Positions 1-9,529 of a DNA stretch of 64,000 bases are shown here, piece by piece. Each line of letters begins with the position of its first letter. Within the stretch, counting starts at the first letter, position 1. The notes under the pieces were generated by a model. That model had not been told where the DNA came from. It did not search any database and saw only the letters and a list, made by a program, of their open reading frames with translations. Source of the stretch: Salegentibacter salegens (GTDB lineage: Bacteria; Bacteroidota; Bacteroidia; Flavobacteriales; Flavobacteriaceae); assembly GCF_900142975.1 (NCBI RefSeq), contig NZ_LT670848.1, forward strand, positions 1,736,001-1,800,000, read 5' to 3'. The translations under genes were made by a program, and so were the position numbers.

Positions 1-972
1 GGAAATATTTCCCGATACAACCGGAATTCCATCTACTACATATAATGGGTCTGAACTGGCATTGATAGAACCAATTCCCCTTATACGGATATCCGGCGCT
101 GCCCCAGGTTGTCCACTCTGCGCAGACATTTGTAAACCGGCAACATTACCCTGGAGGCTTTCCTGAAATGATGCTAACGGGGATTCGTCAATTTTACTAA
201 CATCTACATCAACTGCAGCTCCTGTAAATGATGCTCGACTTTGTTTTCCATAAGCAACTACTAATACTTCACTTAGCTGATCAGCATCTTGCAACATCAC
301 TACTTCTATTGGGGATTCCAAGTCAGTTATTCGGTAGGTGAGTGATTCCATTCCCAAATAACTAAACTCCAACACATCCCCCTCCTCGGCCTCGATACTA
401 AAAACGCCATCAAAATCAGTTTGCGTTCCTGTATTGGTATTTTGAATTATTACATTTACTCCCGGCAAAGGAAGCCCATTGTCGTCCATTACTTTTCCTT
501 CCACTACCTGCTGAAAATCGTAAGTATCTATAATACCCTGTGAGGTTAATCTCCTACCTGATGGATGGTTTGATATATATTCAGAAGCCTCTGAAAAATC
601 ATCTTTGTATAAGACGATATTATTATTAATAATTTTAAAATTAATGTTCGTTGATTTTAAAATTTGGAACATCACTTCCTGAACATTCTCACTGGAAAAA
701 CTGATATTAATTCTCACCTTCTCATTAACTAACTTATTGTTATAGAAAAAATTATAATCGGTTTGCTCTTCAAGATCATACAAGATAGCTCTCAATTCTG
801 TATCCTGATAATTCAACTCAATGTTTTGCCCGTATACCGTTAAGCTAGAAGCTGATATTTTTACAATCGTGAGACATAATATTAAGGAATAGATCTTCAT
901 AATCCTGATTAACTTTTTAGAAAAATCGTCGGTGGTACAAATAGGCAGAGGGCCATTTAACTTTTTTTTCAT
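1..972 (-). CDS. SusC/RagA-type TonB-dependent outer membrane receptor, N-terminal part (runs off the window)
   Basis: This is the first 324 codons of a SusC-like receptor; the gene continues past base 1. SusC proteins import oligomers through the outer membrane with a SusD lid and energy from TonB. Read from the sequence: an extended basic N-terminus, a signal peptide around residues 25-45 ending near VYGQN, and an STN domain (about 50-110). A carboxypeptidase-like regulatory domain follows (about 145-225, VVEGKVMDDNGLPLPGVNV), then the plug with SEVLVVAYGKQ and GVQ-type IRIRGIGSINA. The STN domain is the part that signals to a FecR anti-sigma factor, and FecR and an ECF sigma gene lie directly upstream on the same strand. 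The start at 972 is preferred because flavobacterial SusC proteins with an STN domain commonly have this MKKKLNG leader; the Met at 900 is an alternative. The substrate cannot be told. Confidence 0.93.
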   Translation of the reverse strand, partial: MKKKLNGPLPICTTDDFSKKLIRIMKIYSLILCLTIVKISASSLTVYGQNIELNYQDTELRAILYDLEEQTDYNFFYNNKLVNEKVRINISFSSENVQEVMFQILKSTNINFKIINNNIVLYKDDFSEASEYISNHPSGRRLTSQGIIDTYDFQQVVEGKVMDDNGLPLPGVNVIIQNTNTGTQTDFDGVFSIEAEEGDVLEFSYLGMESLTYRITDLESPIEVVMLQDADQLSEVLVVAYGKQSRASFTGAAVDVDVSKIDESPLASFQESLQGNVAGLQMSAQSGQPGAAPDIRIRGIGSINASSDPLYVVDGIPVVSGNIS

Positions 973-1062
973 AGTTTTGAAGGTTTAGTTATTATTCTGG
1001 TTCATTCAAAAAGAAACAATGCTAAACAGTAAGGGGAGTGTTGCTGCACTTCCCTTACCTTT

Positions 1063-2031
1063 TTAATTGCTCTCACTTAATATAAAGATCTTTTGTTTTT
1101 TATCTAACTGATATTTTATAGGAGAAGAAGCTTCAATTAACTCCAAGACTTCCTCTATACTCGTTTTATGCTTTACTTTACCCGAAAATGTATATGTACT
1201 AATCACACTATCTTTAATTTCAATTTCCACATCATACCAGCGTTCCAGACTAGTAAGTACTTTTTGGATAGGCTCATTATCAAATATGAGAATCCCCTCC
1301 TTCCAGGATATGATTTCAGCAGTAGAAACCAGCTCTATATTTATTTTATCTTCTGCCTTATAAAAGGTGGCCTTCTGATTTGGATAAAGCCCTATACCAG
1401 GCAGGTTTTTACTGTTTTGAAGTAGTTCTACTTTTCCACTTACTAAGGTTGTTTCAATTGTTTGATCAGATTTATATGACTTAACATTAAAACTGGTTCC
1501 CAATACTTTAACTTGTAAATTGCTTTCGGTGTTTACAATAAAAGGTTTGGCCGTGTCCCGTTCAATTTCAAAAAAGGCTTCACCTTCCAGATAAATGTTA
1601 CGGTCTGATTTGTTAAAGTCTGAGGCTATTTCTATAATGCTACCTGAATTTAATAAAACCTTACTCCCGTCGGGCAGAATGTGCTCTTCCATAATACTGG
1701 GTTGCGCTTCATAAATAGCCAGGGGCGCAGAGGACAGTTCTCTATCCGTTAAATACCAACCACCACCGGCTAAAAGAGCAAAAATGATTACCGATGCGAT
1801 CTTAAGGACTAAGCTCCGATTGAATCCTTGCTTTTTTCTTAAAAGGAATCGATCAAATTCCTTATCTATATCCACGTTTTGGTCAATATGAAACTTACTT
1901 ACATACTCAGCTTTTACTCTATTGTAATACCTGCGGTTCTCAGGAGAGGCCTTCACCCAATCAATTACTGATTCCTGAAAATTTCTGTCTCCCGAACCCT
2001 TTATAAATTGTATTAAATCTTCTTTTCTCAT
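1063..2031 (-). CDS. FecR family anti-sigma factor
   Basis: A 322-residue single-pass membrane protein. The N-terminal cytoplasmic part binds the ECF sigma factor, a membrane segment lies near residues 75-95 (VLKIASVIIFALLAGGGWYL), and the periplasmic FecR domain follows (about 110-210, with GSIIEIASDFNKSD and GEAFFEIERD). The C-terminal DUF4974 domain (about 250-320, FDNEPIQKVLTSLERWYDVEIEI) resembles an STN fold. It lies between the sigma gene and the SusC gene in the usual sigma-FecR-SusC order. In known systems, substrate binding by the receptor is passed through FecR to release the sigma factor. Length and domain order are normal for Bacteroidota. Confidence 0.95.
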   Translation of the reverse strand: MRKEDLIQFIKGSGDRNFQESVIDWVKASPENRRYYNRVKAEYVSKFHIDQNVDIDKEFDRFLLRKKQGFNRSLVLKIASVIIFALLAGGGWYLTDRELSSAPLAIYEAQPSIMEEHILPDGSKVLLNSGSIIEIASDFNKSDRNIYLEGEAFFEIERDTAKPFIVNTESNLQVKVLGTSFNVKSYKSDQTIETTLVSGKVELLQNSKNLPGIGLYPNQKATFYKAEDKINIELVSTAEIISWKEGILIFDNEPIQKVLTSLERWYDVEIEIKDSVISTYTFSGKVKHKTSIEEVLELIEASSPIKYQLDKKQKIFILSESN

Positions 2032-2113
2032 AATTCTTATATAGATATGACGATACAGAACAAGACTACCCCTATTCAGTTTTTGTTTTTTTAAGATTTT
2101 TTTTAATAGATTA

Positions 2114-2689
2114 TTAGAAAAGTCCCATATAATCTTGCAGTTCTCTTCGAAATAAGCGCAAAGCTTTAGCGATTTGATGCTCTACAGTTTTAATAGAAAT
2201 ATTCATTTCGCTGGCTATCTCTTTATATTTTAAACCTTCAAAACGGCTTTTGATAAAGATCTGCTTACAACGAGGAGGAAGTTCATTCAGGATTTGACTC
2301 ACTTTTTCTTCTAATTCTGATTCGATAAGAAGAAGATCTGGGTGATTCTGCAAGGATGTTTGATTAAGGGAAGCTCTTTCTCTTTGAATAACATCCTGGT
2401 AATTGGCTTTTACCTTCTGATGTTTAAAATAATCCAAACATTCATTCTTTGTCATTCTGAATAAGTAAGCATTCAGATTGGAATCTATGTTTAGTGAAGC
2501 CCTCTTTTTCCAGAATTTGAAAAATACATTTTGGGTAATCTCTTTTGCCTCATCCTCATCTTCCAAGTAACTTTTAGCAAAATAGAACAACCTATCGAAA
2601 TAGAGACGAAACAAAGTTTCATAGGCAGTATTCTCGCCCTTTTTAAGACGATTAATAAAAAAAGAATTATTTATTATACCGTGAGCCAA
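2114..2689 (-). CDS. RNA polymerase ECF sigma-70 factor, FecI-like
   Basis: A 191-residue ECF sigma factor. Sigma2 covers about residues 20-90 (ETLFRLYFDRLFYFAKSYL, then EITQNVFFKFWKKR). Sigma4 covers about 130-185 with the helix-turn-helix LKYKEIASEMNISIKTVEHQ. Spacing to fecR is 82 bp, and both genes plus the SusC-type receptor read in the same direction. It is expected to transcribe the receptor operon when FecR is relieved. The Bacteroidota FecI/SusC-associated subfamily is a firm assignment; the signal is unknown. Confidence 0.95.
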   Translation of the reverse strand: MAHGIINNSFFINRLKKGENTAYETLFRLYFDRLFYFAKSYLEDEDEAKEITQNVFFKFWKKRASLNIDSNLNAYLFRMTKNECLDYFKHQKVKANYQDVIQRERASLNQTSLQNHPDLLLIESELEEKVSQILNELPPRCKQIFIKSRFEGLKYKEIASEMNISIKTVEHQIAKALRLFRRELQDYMGLF

Positions 2690-4254
2690 TAGTGGAGTTT
2701 TTTAAATAAAATCCATAAGTATATGGTAAATATATAATTATTTAATTGAGAATATGATACTTTAGGATGGTAATTTAAAATATAGAGATACAAAACAAAA
2801 CGTCATCCACCTTATTTATTCTATTTTATAATGGCTAGAATTTTTTAATATTAGTATTTATTTCTTTTTTCAAATCAATTGATAGTTCCTAAGCAATAGA
2901 ACACTTATTCTCTCAACTAAAAGTACGTTTACAAGATTAAAATCTCATAATAGAGATGAAACTAAAAGACAAAGTCCAAATTTCACAAACGATAGCATTT
3001 CCTTCTATCCCAATACTTTTACTTATATTAAAAACTTCAATTCTTATAAATGCTTTATATCCTGCCAAAAACCTTTATATTAATTGATGGGATAATTTTT
3101 GGCTTAAGCACAGTTAGGCCGAACTGGGATTTAATATTCAGAATTTCTAAATTCCTTTTTTCTGAAATCATTTATACCACCTTACCTTTTACTGCCAAAG
3201 TGTGGTGCAAATTCGAATAGATTGTTTTCAAGTAAATATTGGAAATTTTTGACAGGTTTTGAGTCTCTCAATATCAAAAATCTGCCGTCTCAAAATTTCT
3301 GATTCGAAGCAATTCAAAGTTTTATGTCAAATTAGATCAAAAGGCACCAAATCAAACGAAAAATTCATTTTCATGAATACTGCAGAAACAATATCATCAC
3401 AGGAATTCTACTGATTTGACTTTCGCTAAATAAGTATACCCATTAAACTATTAAAGGGAATTTTTTAATTGCCCTAAAAAAGCAGTTGGTGCGAACCAAC
3501 ATGTATGAAAATTTTGTCCCGACTGCGGGACGAAATCGAATAGCAAGAGGGTAACACGCAGAGCGAAGTTACCGAATTACAATACATTGAAAATCAATAA
3601 ATTAAGCATTTGCATTTTGTTGTTTTTCACGGAATTTGCGACAAATGCTCTCGCATCCCCTGTAAATAGGTTGATTTTTGCGACAAATTTCACGGAAAAA
3701 CTGAATTTCAAACCCACTCACCACTTTTATCTCCACTTCGCAAAAGCTCCATTTCAGCAAAAGAGGTTCATTACAATTTGTCTTGGACACGAGCCAAAAA
3801 GCTTAAAATATTAAATATTGAAAGAATAATATCGAAAAAGCTTTTTAACTCAAGTCCACTAGGCGGTAACTAAAATTCACCGATCAGGATTTTAGATTTT
3901 TTAAGCCTTCTTACATCACTTTACCTGTTGCTGCTAAAGGAACAAGCTTTAAAATTAATCGGAGCGCATAAACCGGCAGGCTATTTATAGCTCCTCTATA
4001 ATTTCAAAGCTTGGAGATGAAAGGCATCAAAAGGTAATGCAATGGCGCTGAAAGAAGTAAATGAAAATAGCAGAATGACCTATTCACCCTTATCTACATA
4101 TTATTTTCTTTTCACCCGCAAAAGGAAAATGCTTAAGATGAAAAAAGTAAATAAAGTTCAAGTCTAAATTGATTTTAAATTTTATTAATTTCTCCACTGA
4201 TTCTATTTTTTAGAATTTAACGCAACCATTTGGTCCTTTTTGCATCTATTAAAT
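2690..4254. other. 1.5-kb gap with no confident gene; degenerate repeats
   Basis: Very AT-rich stretch between the sigma gene and a lipoprotein gene. No reading frame with a recognisable domain is seen. It holds a REP-like hairpin with a conserved tail (3512-3571) and a degenerate repeat around 3900-4085. That repeat resembles one near 25.65-25.94 kb, sharing the word orders CATAAA-CCGG, TATTTATAG-TCCTC and GGCATCAAAAGGTAA. Another weak relative of the same word set lies near 3170-3350. A pair of short overlapping frames at 3587-3814 contains two copies of TTTGCGACAAAT and is not judged to be a gene. Confidence 0.6.
3512..3571. repeat. REP-like hairpin plus conserved 24-bp tail (intact copy)
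   Basis: A hairpin GTCCCGactgCGGGAC (3516-3531) is followed after six bases by the tail starting AGCAAGAGGGTAACACGCAG (3542-3565). The same hairpin type and the identical 24-bp tail occur on the two sides of the IS110-family element near 26.4-27.7 kb. This copy therefore looks like the uninterrupted version of that insertion site. Function unknown; it resembles bacterial REP palindromes. Confidence 0.6.
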
Positions 4255-5040
4255 ATGAGACCATTACACGTATTATTATTCATTTTTATTTTAGTATCCT
4301 GTGAACCTGAGGAAACTACAATTACTGATGATGAAATTCTTGCCACTGATATAGAACTCTATCCAGAAGAGGTCTATTCCAGTAACGATCAAAGCTTACC
4401 GATCTTAAAATTAACTCTTCGAACCTCTGAAATTTATCCTTGTTTCAATTATAAGATTGATTTTTCTAAAAGTTTTGAGAAAGATGAAATGACGGTTATA
4501 ATAAATAATATTCATAAGCCAGGTATATGTTTGACTGCTTTTGGTCCAGCTATTGCCACCTTGGAATTACCGGAAACTACGCAAAAGCTTAAAATTGTCC
4601 GTGCAGACCAAACTGATATTTACCAAGTAAATATCAATACAGAACAAATTGAAATTCTTCCCCGAACTACCGATTTTACTGATTTAATAAACCCCATTAC
4701 CTTCAGATATCCTGAAAATTCCTTCGCTGTAGTTTGCGGTACTAATTTAGATCAAACGGAGTTGTGTGCTAATTTCTTCGAGAAACTGGATGATATGCAA
4801 TCATTATCTTCATATACCTTTCCTGAAAATGGAAGAACTCCCTATCCTGATAGTTCATCAGGAAACTGGAATAACACTTCTTCCCGTTATTTTATTTATG
4901 AAAATGAGACCGCTTTAATAGAAGCTGTAGAACAGTTCGAAATGTTTACTCAGGAAAATCTAAATCGAGATGATGGAAATTCTTTAAGTATTATCACTTG
5001 GGATAATCAAAGCTATTATAGTTATCAACTTTTAGAGTAA
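4255..5040 (+). CDS. putative outer-surface lipoprotein, unknown function
   Basis: A 261-residue predicted lipoprotein. The start at ATG 4255 is chosen over an upstream TTG (4240) because it gives a clean type II signal peptide, MRPLHVLLFIFILVSC, with the lipobox cysteine at residue 16 followed by EPEE. The rest is hydrophilic and acidic, with Cys residues near FGPA, VVCGT and TELCANF. No catalytic motif or known domain is recognised. It stands alone, flanked by a long gap upstream and a convergent regulator pseudogene downstream. Its cellular location is inferred only from the signal sequence. Confidence 0.75.
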   Translation: MRPLHVLLFIFILVSCEPEETTITDDEILATDIELYPEEVYSSNDQSLPILKLTLRTSEIYPCFNYKIDFSKSFEKDEMTVIINNIHKPGICLTAFGPAIATLELPETTQKLKIVRADQTDIYQVNINTEQIEILPRTTDFTDLINPITFRYPENSFAVVCGTNLDQTELCANFFEKLDDMQSLSSYTFPENGRTPYPDSSSGNWNNTSSRYFIYENETALIEAVEQFEMFTQENLNRDDGNSLSIITWDNQSYYSYQLLE

Positions 5041-5205
5041 GTTTTATTTGATTTTAGAGAAAATACTTAAATAACCTGAACTTCCCCTTAAACCTCTCTT
5101 TTTTTATTGCGACAATCGGGAGCAATCAAGATTGTGCCCACAGGCACACATCTTGCTTTGCTAATTAAAAAGTGTAGAAGGCAATTTTTGATCAACTAAA
5201 CCATT

Positions 5206-5597
5206 TTATCGATTTTTTATAATACTTTCAAGCTGGACAGTCTTTAATGGTTTCACAAGGTAACCTGTGACGTTTTTTTGCTGTGCTTTTTCTTTGTCCT
5301 GAGAGTAATTTGATGAAGATACAATATATAAAGGAACACTCTTTGAAACCTCACAGAGCTCATTTTGAAAGACTTCTAAAAATTCCCAACCATTCATCAA
5401 CGGCATATTAATATCTAGAAAAATAAAGTCAGGAAATAAATTATCTGAGAAACTAACGCTTTCTAGAAATTTTAAGGCTGTATTGCATCATAAAAGGACA
5501 AAACCTTAACATTTTCATCAATTCTTTGCAGGATTTTTTTAATCATAAAATGAAAAATTTTATCATCATCTATTACTACAATTACTTTTTTACTCAT
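5206..5597 (-). pseudogene. frameshifted response regulator receiver protein
   Basis: A stand-alone CheY-like receiver of about 130 residues broken by one missing base. The first fragment starts at ATG 5597 (MSKKVIVVIDDDKIFHFMI, acidic pocket DDD) and stops at 5472. Shifting frame near 5485 gives TALKFLE, then DFIFLDINMPLMNGWEF with the phospho-acceptor Asp, then VPLYIVSSSNYSQDKEKA and GYLVKPL with the conserved Lys. All receiver landmarks are present once the frame is joined, so the loss is recent or is a base-calling error. It lies 53 bp downstream of the GAF-PAS-HisKA gene on the same strand and was presumably its partner. Confidence 0.85.
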
Positions 5598-5650
5598 TAG
5601 GATATGGTGATTTTGTATAAAAAACTCAAAAAAATAAATTTCTTAAAGTA

Positions 5651-6793
5651 TTAAGAGCCGCCATAAGTATTTTTGTAATAACCAGATATCTTTTTCTTTT
5701 TAGTTGAATATATATCGTTTAATTTATTGGTGAATTCCTCTAACTCTTTAGCTACTTCATCAATATGATTTGAATATTCTTTCATACTATCCTCATTTAA
5801 TTTTTTTGCGCTTGTCATTAAATTAATTAAACCTAAAAGACTAGTTACAGGTTTACGTAAAACATGAGATATATCAAAAGAAATTTGCTCCATAGCCTCT
5901 TCGTATTCAATATATTTACTGATGTCCTGGAAGCTTCCATACCATTCTACGGTTCCGTTCACTTGCTTTTCAGGTCTGGCTCGGACTACATGCCATTTAA
6001 ACCCGTTATTATCCTTTACCCTATATTCATGATACCAGAGGGAAAGGTGTTTGTGAGATTCTTCAAGACTTTTAATGAATTCTGATAGATCCTCTGGGTG
6101 AATGATACTGTATCCTACTGTAGGGTCTTTTATCCACTCATCTAAGTCAATTGATGGATGTATTTCTTTCATACCTTGACTTAGAAAGATAAATTTCAAT
6201 CTCCCATCTGGAGTCATTCTTAACTGAAAAATACCTGCGGGTATATTATTTGTCAGCTTTATAAGGCTTTTGGATTTTCTTTCCATGGCCTGCTCCTGCT
6301 TTATTAAGGTTTTTCGATTATCTAAAAAGTTCATAATCTTTTGAGCTAACAATGTCAGGGCCCTTTTCTGTTTTTCAGAAATTTCTCTAGGCTTTTTGTC
6401 TATTACGCATAAAGATCCTAATACATTTCCACTTGGAGTCTTTAAAGGAGCACCGGCGTAAAATCTTATTCGAGGATCGCCAGTCACTAAGGAAGTGTCC
6501 TTGAACCTATTATCTTTCAAAGCGTCATTGACTACTAGAATTTCTTCGGGTTTATTTAAAGTATACTGACAAAACGATGCCTGTCGGGAAGTCTCATTGA
6601 CAGCCAAACCTTTCTTAGCTTTAAACCATTGTCGTTTTTCATCCAAAAAAGTAATTAAGGAAATAGGAGTATCACAAATCGCAGAAGCTATTTCAGCTAA
6701 ATCGTCTAATTCTTTTTCAGGTAAAGTGTCGAGAATCTCATAGGATTGGAGATCGGCCAATCTTTTTTCTTCTAATTCTTTGCTTTTTTTCAT
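5651..6793 (-). CDS. GAF-PAS protein with HisKA-like end but no ATPase domain
   Basis: A 380-residue soluble signalling protein. A GAF domain covers about residues 15-165 (ICDTPISLITFLDEKRQWFK, FYAGAPLKTPSGNVLGSLCV). A PAS domain covers about 185-295 (SIIHPEDLSEFIKSL, WYGSFQDISKYIEYEE). A helical dimerisation segment carries a HisKA-like box, SFDISHVLRKPVTSLLGLIN, near 305-325. The protein then ends with a basic tail; no N, G1 or G2 box of a HATPase is present. Such kinases without a catalytic domain are common in Flavobacteriia, so this may be the natural length. The receiver gene downstream is frameshifted. Whether the His is phosphorylated, and by what, is unknown. Confidence 0.85.
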   Translation of the reverse strand: MKKSKELEEKRLADLQSYEILDTLPEKELDDLAEIASAICDTPISLITFLDEKRQWFKAKKGLAVNETSRQASFCQYTLNKPEEILVVNDALKDNRFKDTSLVTGDPRIRFYAGAPLKTPSGNVLGSLCVIDKKPREISEKQKRALTLLAQKIMNFLDNRKTLIKQEQAMERKSKSLIKLTNNIPAGIFQLRMTPDGRLKFIFLSQGMKEIHPSIDLDEWIKDPTVGYSIIHPEDLSEFIKSLEESHKHLSLWYHEYRVKDNNGFKWHVVRARPEKQVNGTVEWYGSFQDISKYIEYEEAMEQISFDISHVLRKPVTSLLGLINLMTSAKKLNEDSMKEYSNHIDEVAKELEEFTNKLNDIYSTKKKKISGYYKNTYGGS

Positions 6794-7087
6794 GGAAAGT
6801 TAAGGGGGATGCCTTTCTCATCATTGATTAATGAAAAAATTATACAAAAGGAATAATTTAAAAAATCTGTTATAAAAAATTATAATACATAAATACAAAA
6901 AAATATAATTAAAAATTATATTTTTTCTCAAATCTTAAATTTATAACCTGTTTTTTTCATTTCAACTAATTAAGAAGGTTATTCATAGATTTCATTTAAA
7001 ATCAATCATATTTTTTTAAATTTGAAGAGTACAGAAGTGTCAAATTACTTCAATACGTTCTATTTAAATTGTGAATTAATCGTGAGT

Positions 7088-7420
7088 TCAAAAATTTGGA
7101 TCAGCGTGAAAACATTTAAATACTGGGGTTTCAAGCGTTTTAAAAGCGTTCTGCCACCATTCCTTTAATACTGCGGTAATATATGGCGACTCTACTTTAT
7201 GCCTTTTGGTAATGTGTTTGTTACAGCCACAAAGAATACACAGGCTCTCACAAAAAGGCAAGGGTATATAGAGACTTCTTCCTTATTGGTTGCCGCAAAG
7301 GAATCCTTTAGTGTCCTTATTGTTCAACTGAAAATAGCTCAGAATTCCAATAAGGAACTGTAGGATAACTAGTGTACCTTGGCCAGCAACGATATATTTC
7401 CTGATTAGATCATTTCTCAT
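7088..7420 (-). pseudogene. hemN: hemN remnant (oxygen-independent coproporphyrinogen III dehydrogenase, N-terminal piece)
   Basis: HemN is the radical-SAM enzyme that makes protoporphyrinogen without oxygen. From ATG 7420 the frame reads MRNDLIRKYIVAG; a -1 shift then gives RYTSYPTVPYWNSELFSVEQ, the hallmark HemN start. After an in-frame stop and a further shift it reads LYIPLPFCESLCILCGCNK, where the C-x3-C-x2-C cluster and GCN are the HemN radical-SAM signature, then ITKRHKVESPYITAVLKEW. Homology ends near 7110-7150, so about three quarters of the gene is missing. At least two frame lesions plus truncation make this a true pseudogene. An Fnr-type box lies 58 bp upstream of the old start codon. 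Confidence 0.85.
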
Positions 7421-7477
7421 AATTCCAGCTTCCGATTACTTCCAAGCAAAATTATAATAGCGAGTTTTTTTATTATA

Positions 7478-7489
7478 TGATGTGAATCA
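7478..7489. promoter_or_regulatory. Crp/Fnr-type box TGAT-GTGA-ATCA upstream of the hemN remnant
   Basis: Perfect TGAT-N4-ATCA dyad, matching the core of the Fnr consensus TTGAT-N4-ATCAA. It lies 58 bp upstream of the hemN remnant start on the minus strand and 157 bp upstream of the plus-strand gene at 7646. hemN is a classic Fnr-family target. The identity of the regulator is inferred. Confidence 0.6.
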
Positions 7490-7578
7490 GAATTAAGAAA
7501 ATTTCAAGAAGCTGAAATAGCTGAGAAACAAAAGGTAATAGAGATTGATTTTTAGAAAAAAAGTAATGAGCTGTTTTA

Positions 7579-7590
7579 TGATATAGATCA
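7579..7590. promoter_or_regulatory. Crp/Fnr-type box TGAT-ATAG-ATCA upstream of the 599-residue gene
   Basis: Second perfect TGAT-N4-ATCA dyad, extended to an 8-bp inverted repeat (TTTATGAT/ATCATAAA, about 7575-7594). It ends 55 bp before the ATG at 7646, a suitable distance for activation by a Crp/Fnr-family protein. Confidence 0.6.
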
Positions 7591-7645
7591 TAAATAGACA
7601 AGATTAAGATGCCAATATTTGAAGTTAATCTTTAAAACCTGATTC

Positions 7646-9445
7646 ATGAATACTCCTTCTCCACACTCTTTCCATATACCTGTAATGGGAATTGCTTTCA
7701 CTATAGACACCCCGGTAAAAGTAGCCTGTTACGGCATTAATTCGGCTATTTCCATCATTGAAGATAACCTTGTAGAGGTAATGCGAAAATATTATTATAA
7801 GCAAAATAATGAGCCCTACGTGGCCATTGATCCATCCCAGGAAAATTACCGTACCCGACGTCTTACAGATTACCTAAACCTGTTAAACAGGAACGTCCAA
7901 ACCAAATTTGAAGAATTGCGATCCTCTGCTTTTGAAAAAGGTTCTGAGATCGTTAAATATCTGGAAATGTTGCCGGAAGAAAATTTGTTAAAACAACAAT
8001 ATCATAAATTCATCAAAAGCCAAAACTCAGAAGAAAGACGCAAATTGGAGCACTTTCTTAGAACCAATTTGCGTGCGGGTGCAATTGAGGTGAACATTAT
8101 GACAAAAGTGGACAAGAACAACTTGGATTCCAGTGGAGATATAATACCAGACGGATCTGATGCTTTGGTGGCTTTAAAAGCATACGCAGAAAGTGACTTA
8201 GAAAATTCTTCTGTTATTTTTTCTGCAGGATTAAATCCCCGGCTTTATAGTTACCTCGAAAAATTTCAGGAATTTAATGCAAGTGCCTGGGGAAAATTTA
8301 AAAAGAGGGTAGTCATCAAAGTGAGTGACTACCGCTCTGCCCTAATACAGGGAAAGTATTTAGCAAAAAAAGGTATTTGGGTAAGCGAATTCAGAATAGA
8401 ATCAGGGCTTAATTGCGGTGGTCATGCTTTTGCTACCCAGGGTCTGTTGTTGGGACCTATACTTCAGGAATTTAAAGATAAGAGGGAGGAACTGGCTACA
8501 GCACTGTTTAGCCTGTATCAGCCTGCCATACAAGCCTATGGCAAAGAAGGCTTCGAAAAGCCGCATCCAATCAATATAACCGTGCAGGGAGGCATTGGAA
8601 ATCACGAAGAGAACAACCTGCTGCTACAGCATTACCAGGTAAACGGCACCGGCTGGGGAACACCTTTTCTACTTTGTCCAGAAGCAACGACAGTAGATGA
8701 GAAAACACTGCACCTGTTGGCCAAAAGTGAGGAAAAGGATGTGGTGTTGAGTAAATCCTCCCCGCTGGGAGTGCGTTTTAATTATTTAAAAGACACCAGT
8801 GCTGAAAAAGAAAGACTGGACCGTATCAAAAGAAAAAAACCTGGAAGCCCCTGTACAGAGAAATATCTGGTATCTAATACAGAGTTTACCAAAGAACCCA
8901 TTTGTACCGCCTCCATTAAATATCAAAAGCTTAAACTGGCACAACTCTCAGCTGCCAATCTTCATCCCGCAGAATATCAAAAACAAAAAGAAGACCTCCT
9001 TTCAAAAGAATGTTTATGTATAGGGCTTAGTAATTCTGCAGCCTTGAAATATGAAGAACCCTTCCTTAATAAATTGAATGCCGTTACCGTTTGTCCCGGT
9101 CCCAACATTGTGAATTTTTCCAAAATTTCAAGCCTGCAGCAAATGACAGATCATATCTACGGAAGGGAATCTTTACTAAAGAATCTCAATCGCCCTCATA
9201 TGTTCCTTAGGGAGTTACAGCTTTATATAGACTTTCTAAAGGAGGAGATTTCCGATTGTGTTGTCCCAGGTCCGCGGGATCTTAAGAACTGGATGAGCTT
9301 TTACGAGAATTTGGAGCAAGGAGTATCACATTACCAATCCCTTTGTACGGAAGGATTAATTACAAATAAAAAATCATTTGAACAGGGGCTATTACAGGCC
9401 CATGAAGAGATTGCCGGAGTAAAACAGTGGATTGAAAGACAATAA
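7646..9445 (+). CDS. uncharacterised 599-residue protein, possibly a TIM-barrel flavoprotein-like enzyme
   Basis: Not a family with a function I can name. It is cytoplasmic, with no signal peptide. The middle (about residues 130-380) has a TIM-barrel look reminiscent of nitronate monooxygenase/IMPDH-type proteins: NLRAGAIEVNIMTKVD, ESGLNCGGHAF, INITVQGGIGNHEENNLLL and GTGWGTPFLLCPEATTVD, where a GG-GW pair could hold a phosphate. The C-terminal third has clustered cysteines (PGSPCTEKYL, EPICTASIKY, SKECLCIGLSNSA, VTVCPGPNIV) that could bind a metal or FeS cluster. It lies under an Fnr-type box and 84 bp before a hemerythrin-PAS gene, among hemN and molybdenum-cofactor genes. A role in anaerobic or nitrogen-oxide metabolism is inference from context only. 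Confidence 0.8.
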   Translation: MNTPSPHSFHIPVMGIAFTIDTPVKVACYGINSAISIIEDNLVEVMRKYYYKQNNEPYVAIDPSQENYRTRRLTDYLNLLNRNVQTKFEELRSSAFEKGSEIVKYLEMLPEENLLKQQYHKFIKSQNSEERRKLEHFLRTNLRAGAIEVNIMTKVDKNNLDSSGDIIPDGSDALVALKAYAESDLENSSVIFSAGLNPRLYSYLEKFQEFNASAWGKFKKRVVIKVSDYRSALIQGKYLAKKGIWVSEFRIESGLNCGGHAFATQGLLLGPILQEFKDKREELATALFSLYQPAIQAYGKEGFEKPHPINITVQGGIGNHEENNLLLQHYQVNGTGWGTPFLLCPEATTVDEKTLHLLAKSEEKDVVLSKSSPLGVRFNYLKDTSAEKERLDRIKRKKPGSPCTEKYLVSNTEFTKEPICTASIKYQKLKLAQLSAANLHPAEYQKQKEDLLSKECLCIGLSNSAALKYEEPFLNKLNAVTVCPGPNIVNFSKISSLQQMTDHIYGRESLLKNLNRPHMFLRELQLYIDFLKEEISDCVVPGPRDLKNWMSFYENLEQGVSHYQSLCTEGLITNKKSFEQGLLQAHEEIAGVKQWIERQ

Positions 9446-9529
9446 TATCAACGATACCATGGCAAATATGATCTGGGTCATAGCCTCCGTATGATCGTAG
9501 TCATTTCTTTGCTGACGAAAACAATACAA

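Noticed and set aside
3485..3571. Possible CRISPR or tRNA because of the hairpin and tail
   Set aside because: Only one unit at this place, no spacer periodicity and no cloverleaf; the second copy is a dispersed, IS-split repeat.
3587..3814. 75-codon plus-strand frame with a signal-like start, and a 62-codon frame opposite
   Set aside because: The two frames overlap on opposite strands in AT-rich repeat DNA with duplicated TTTGCGACAAAT words. No family likeness and no neighbours in an operon.
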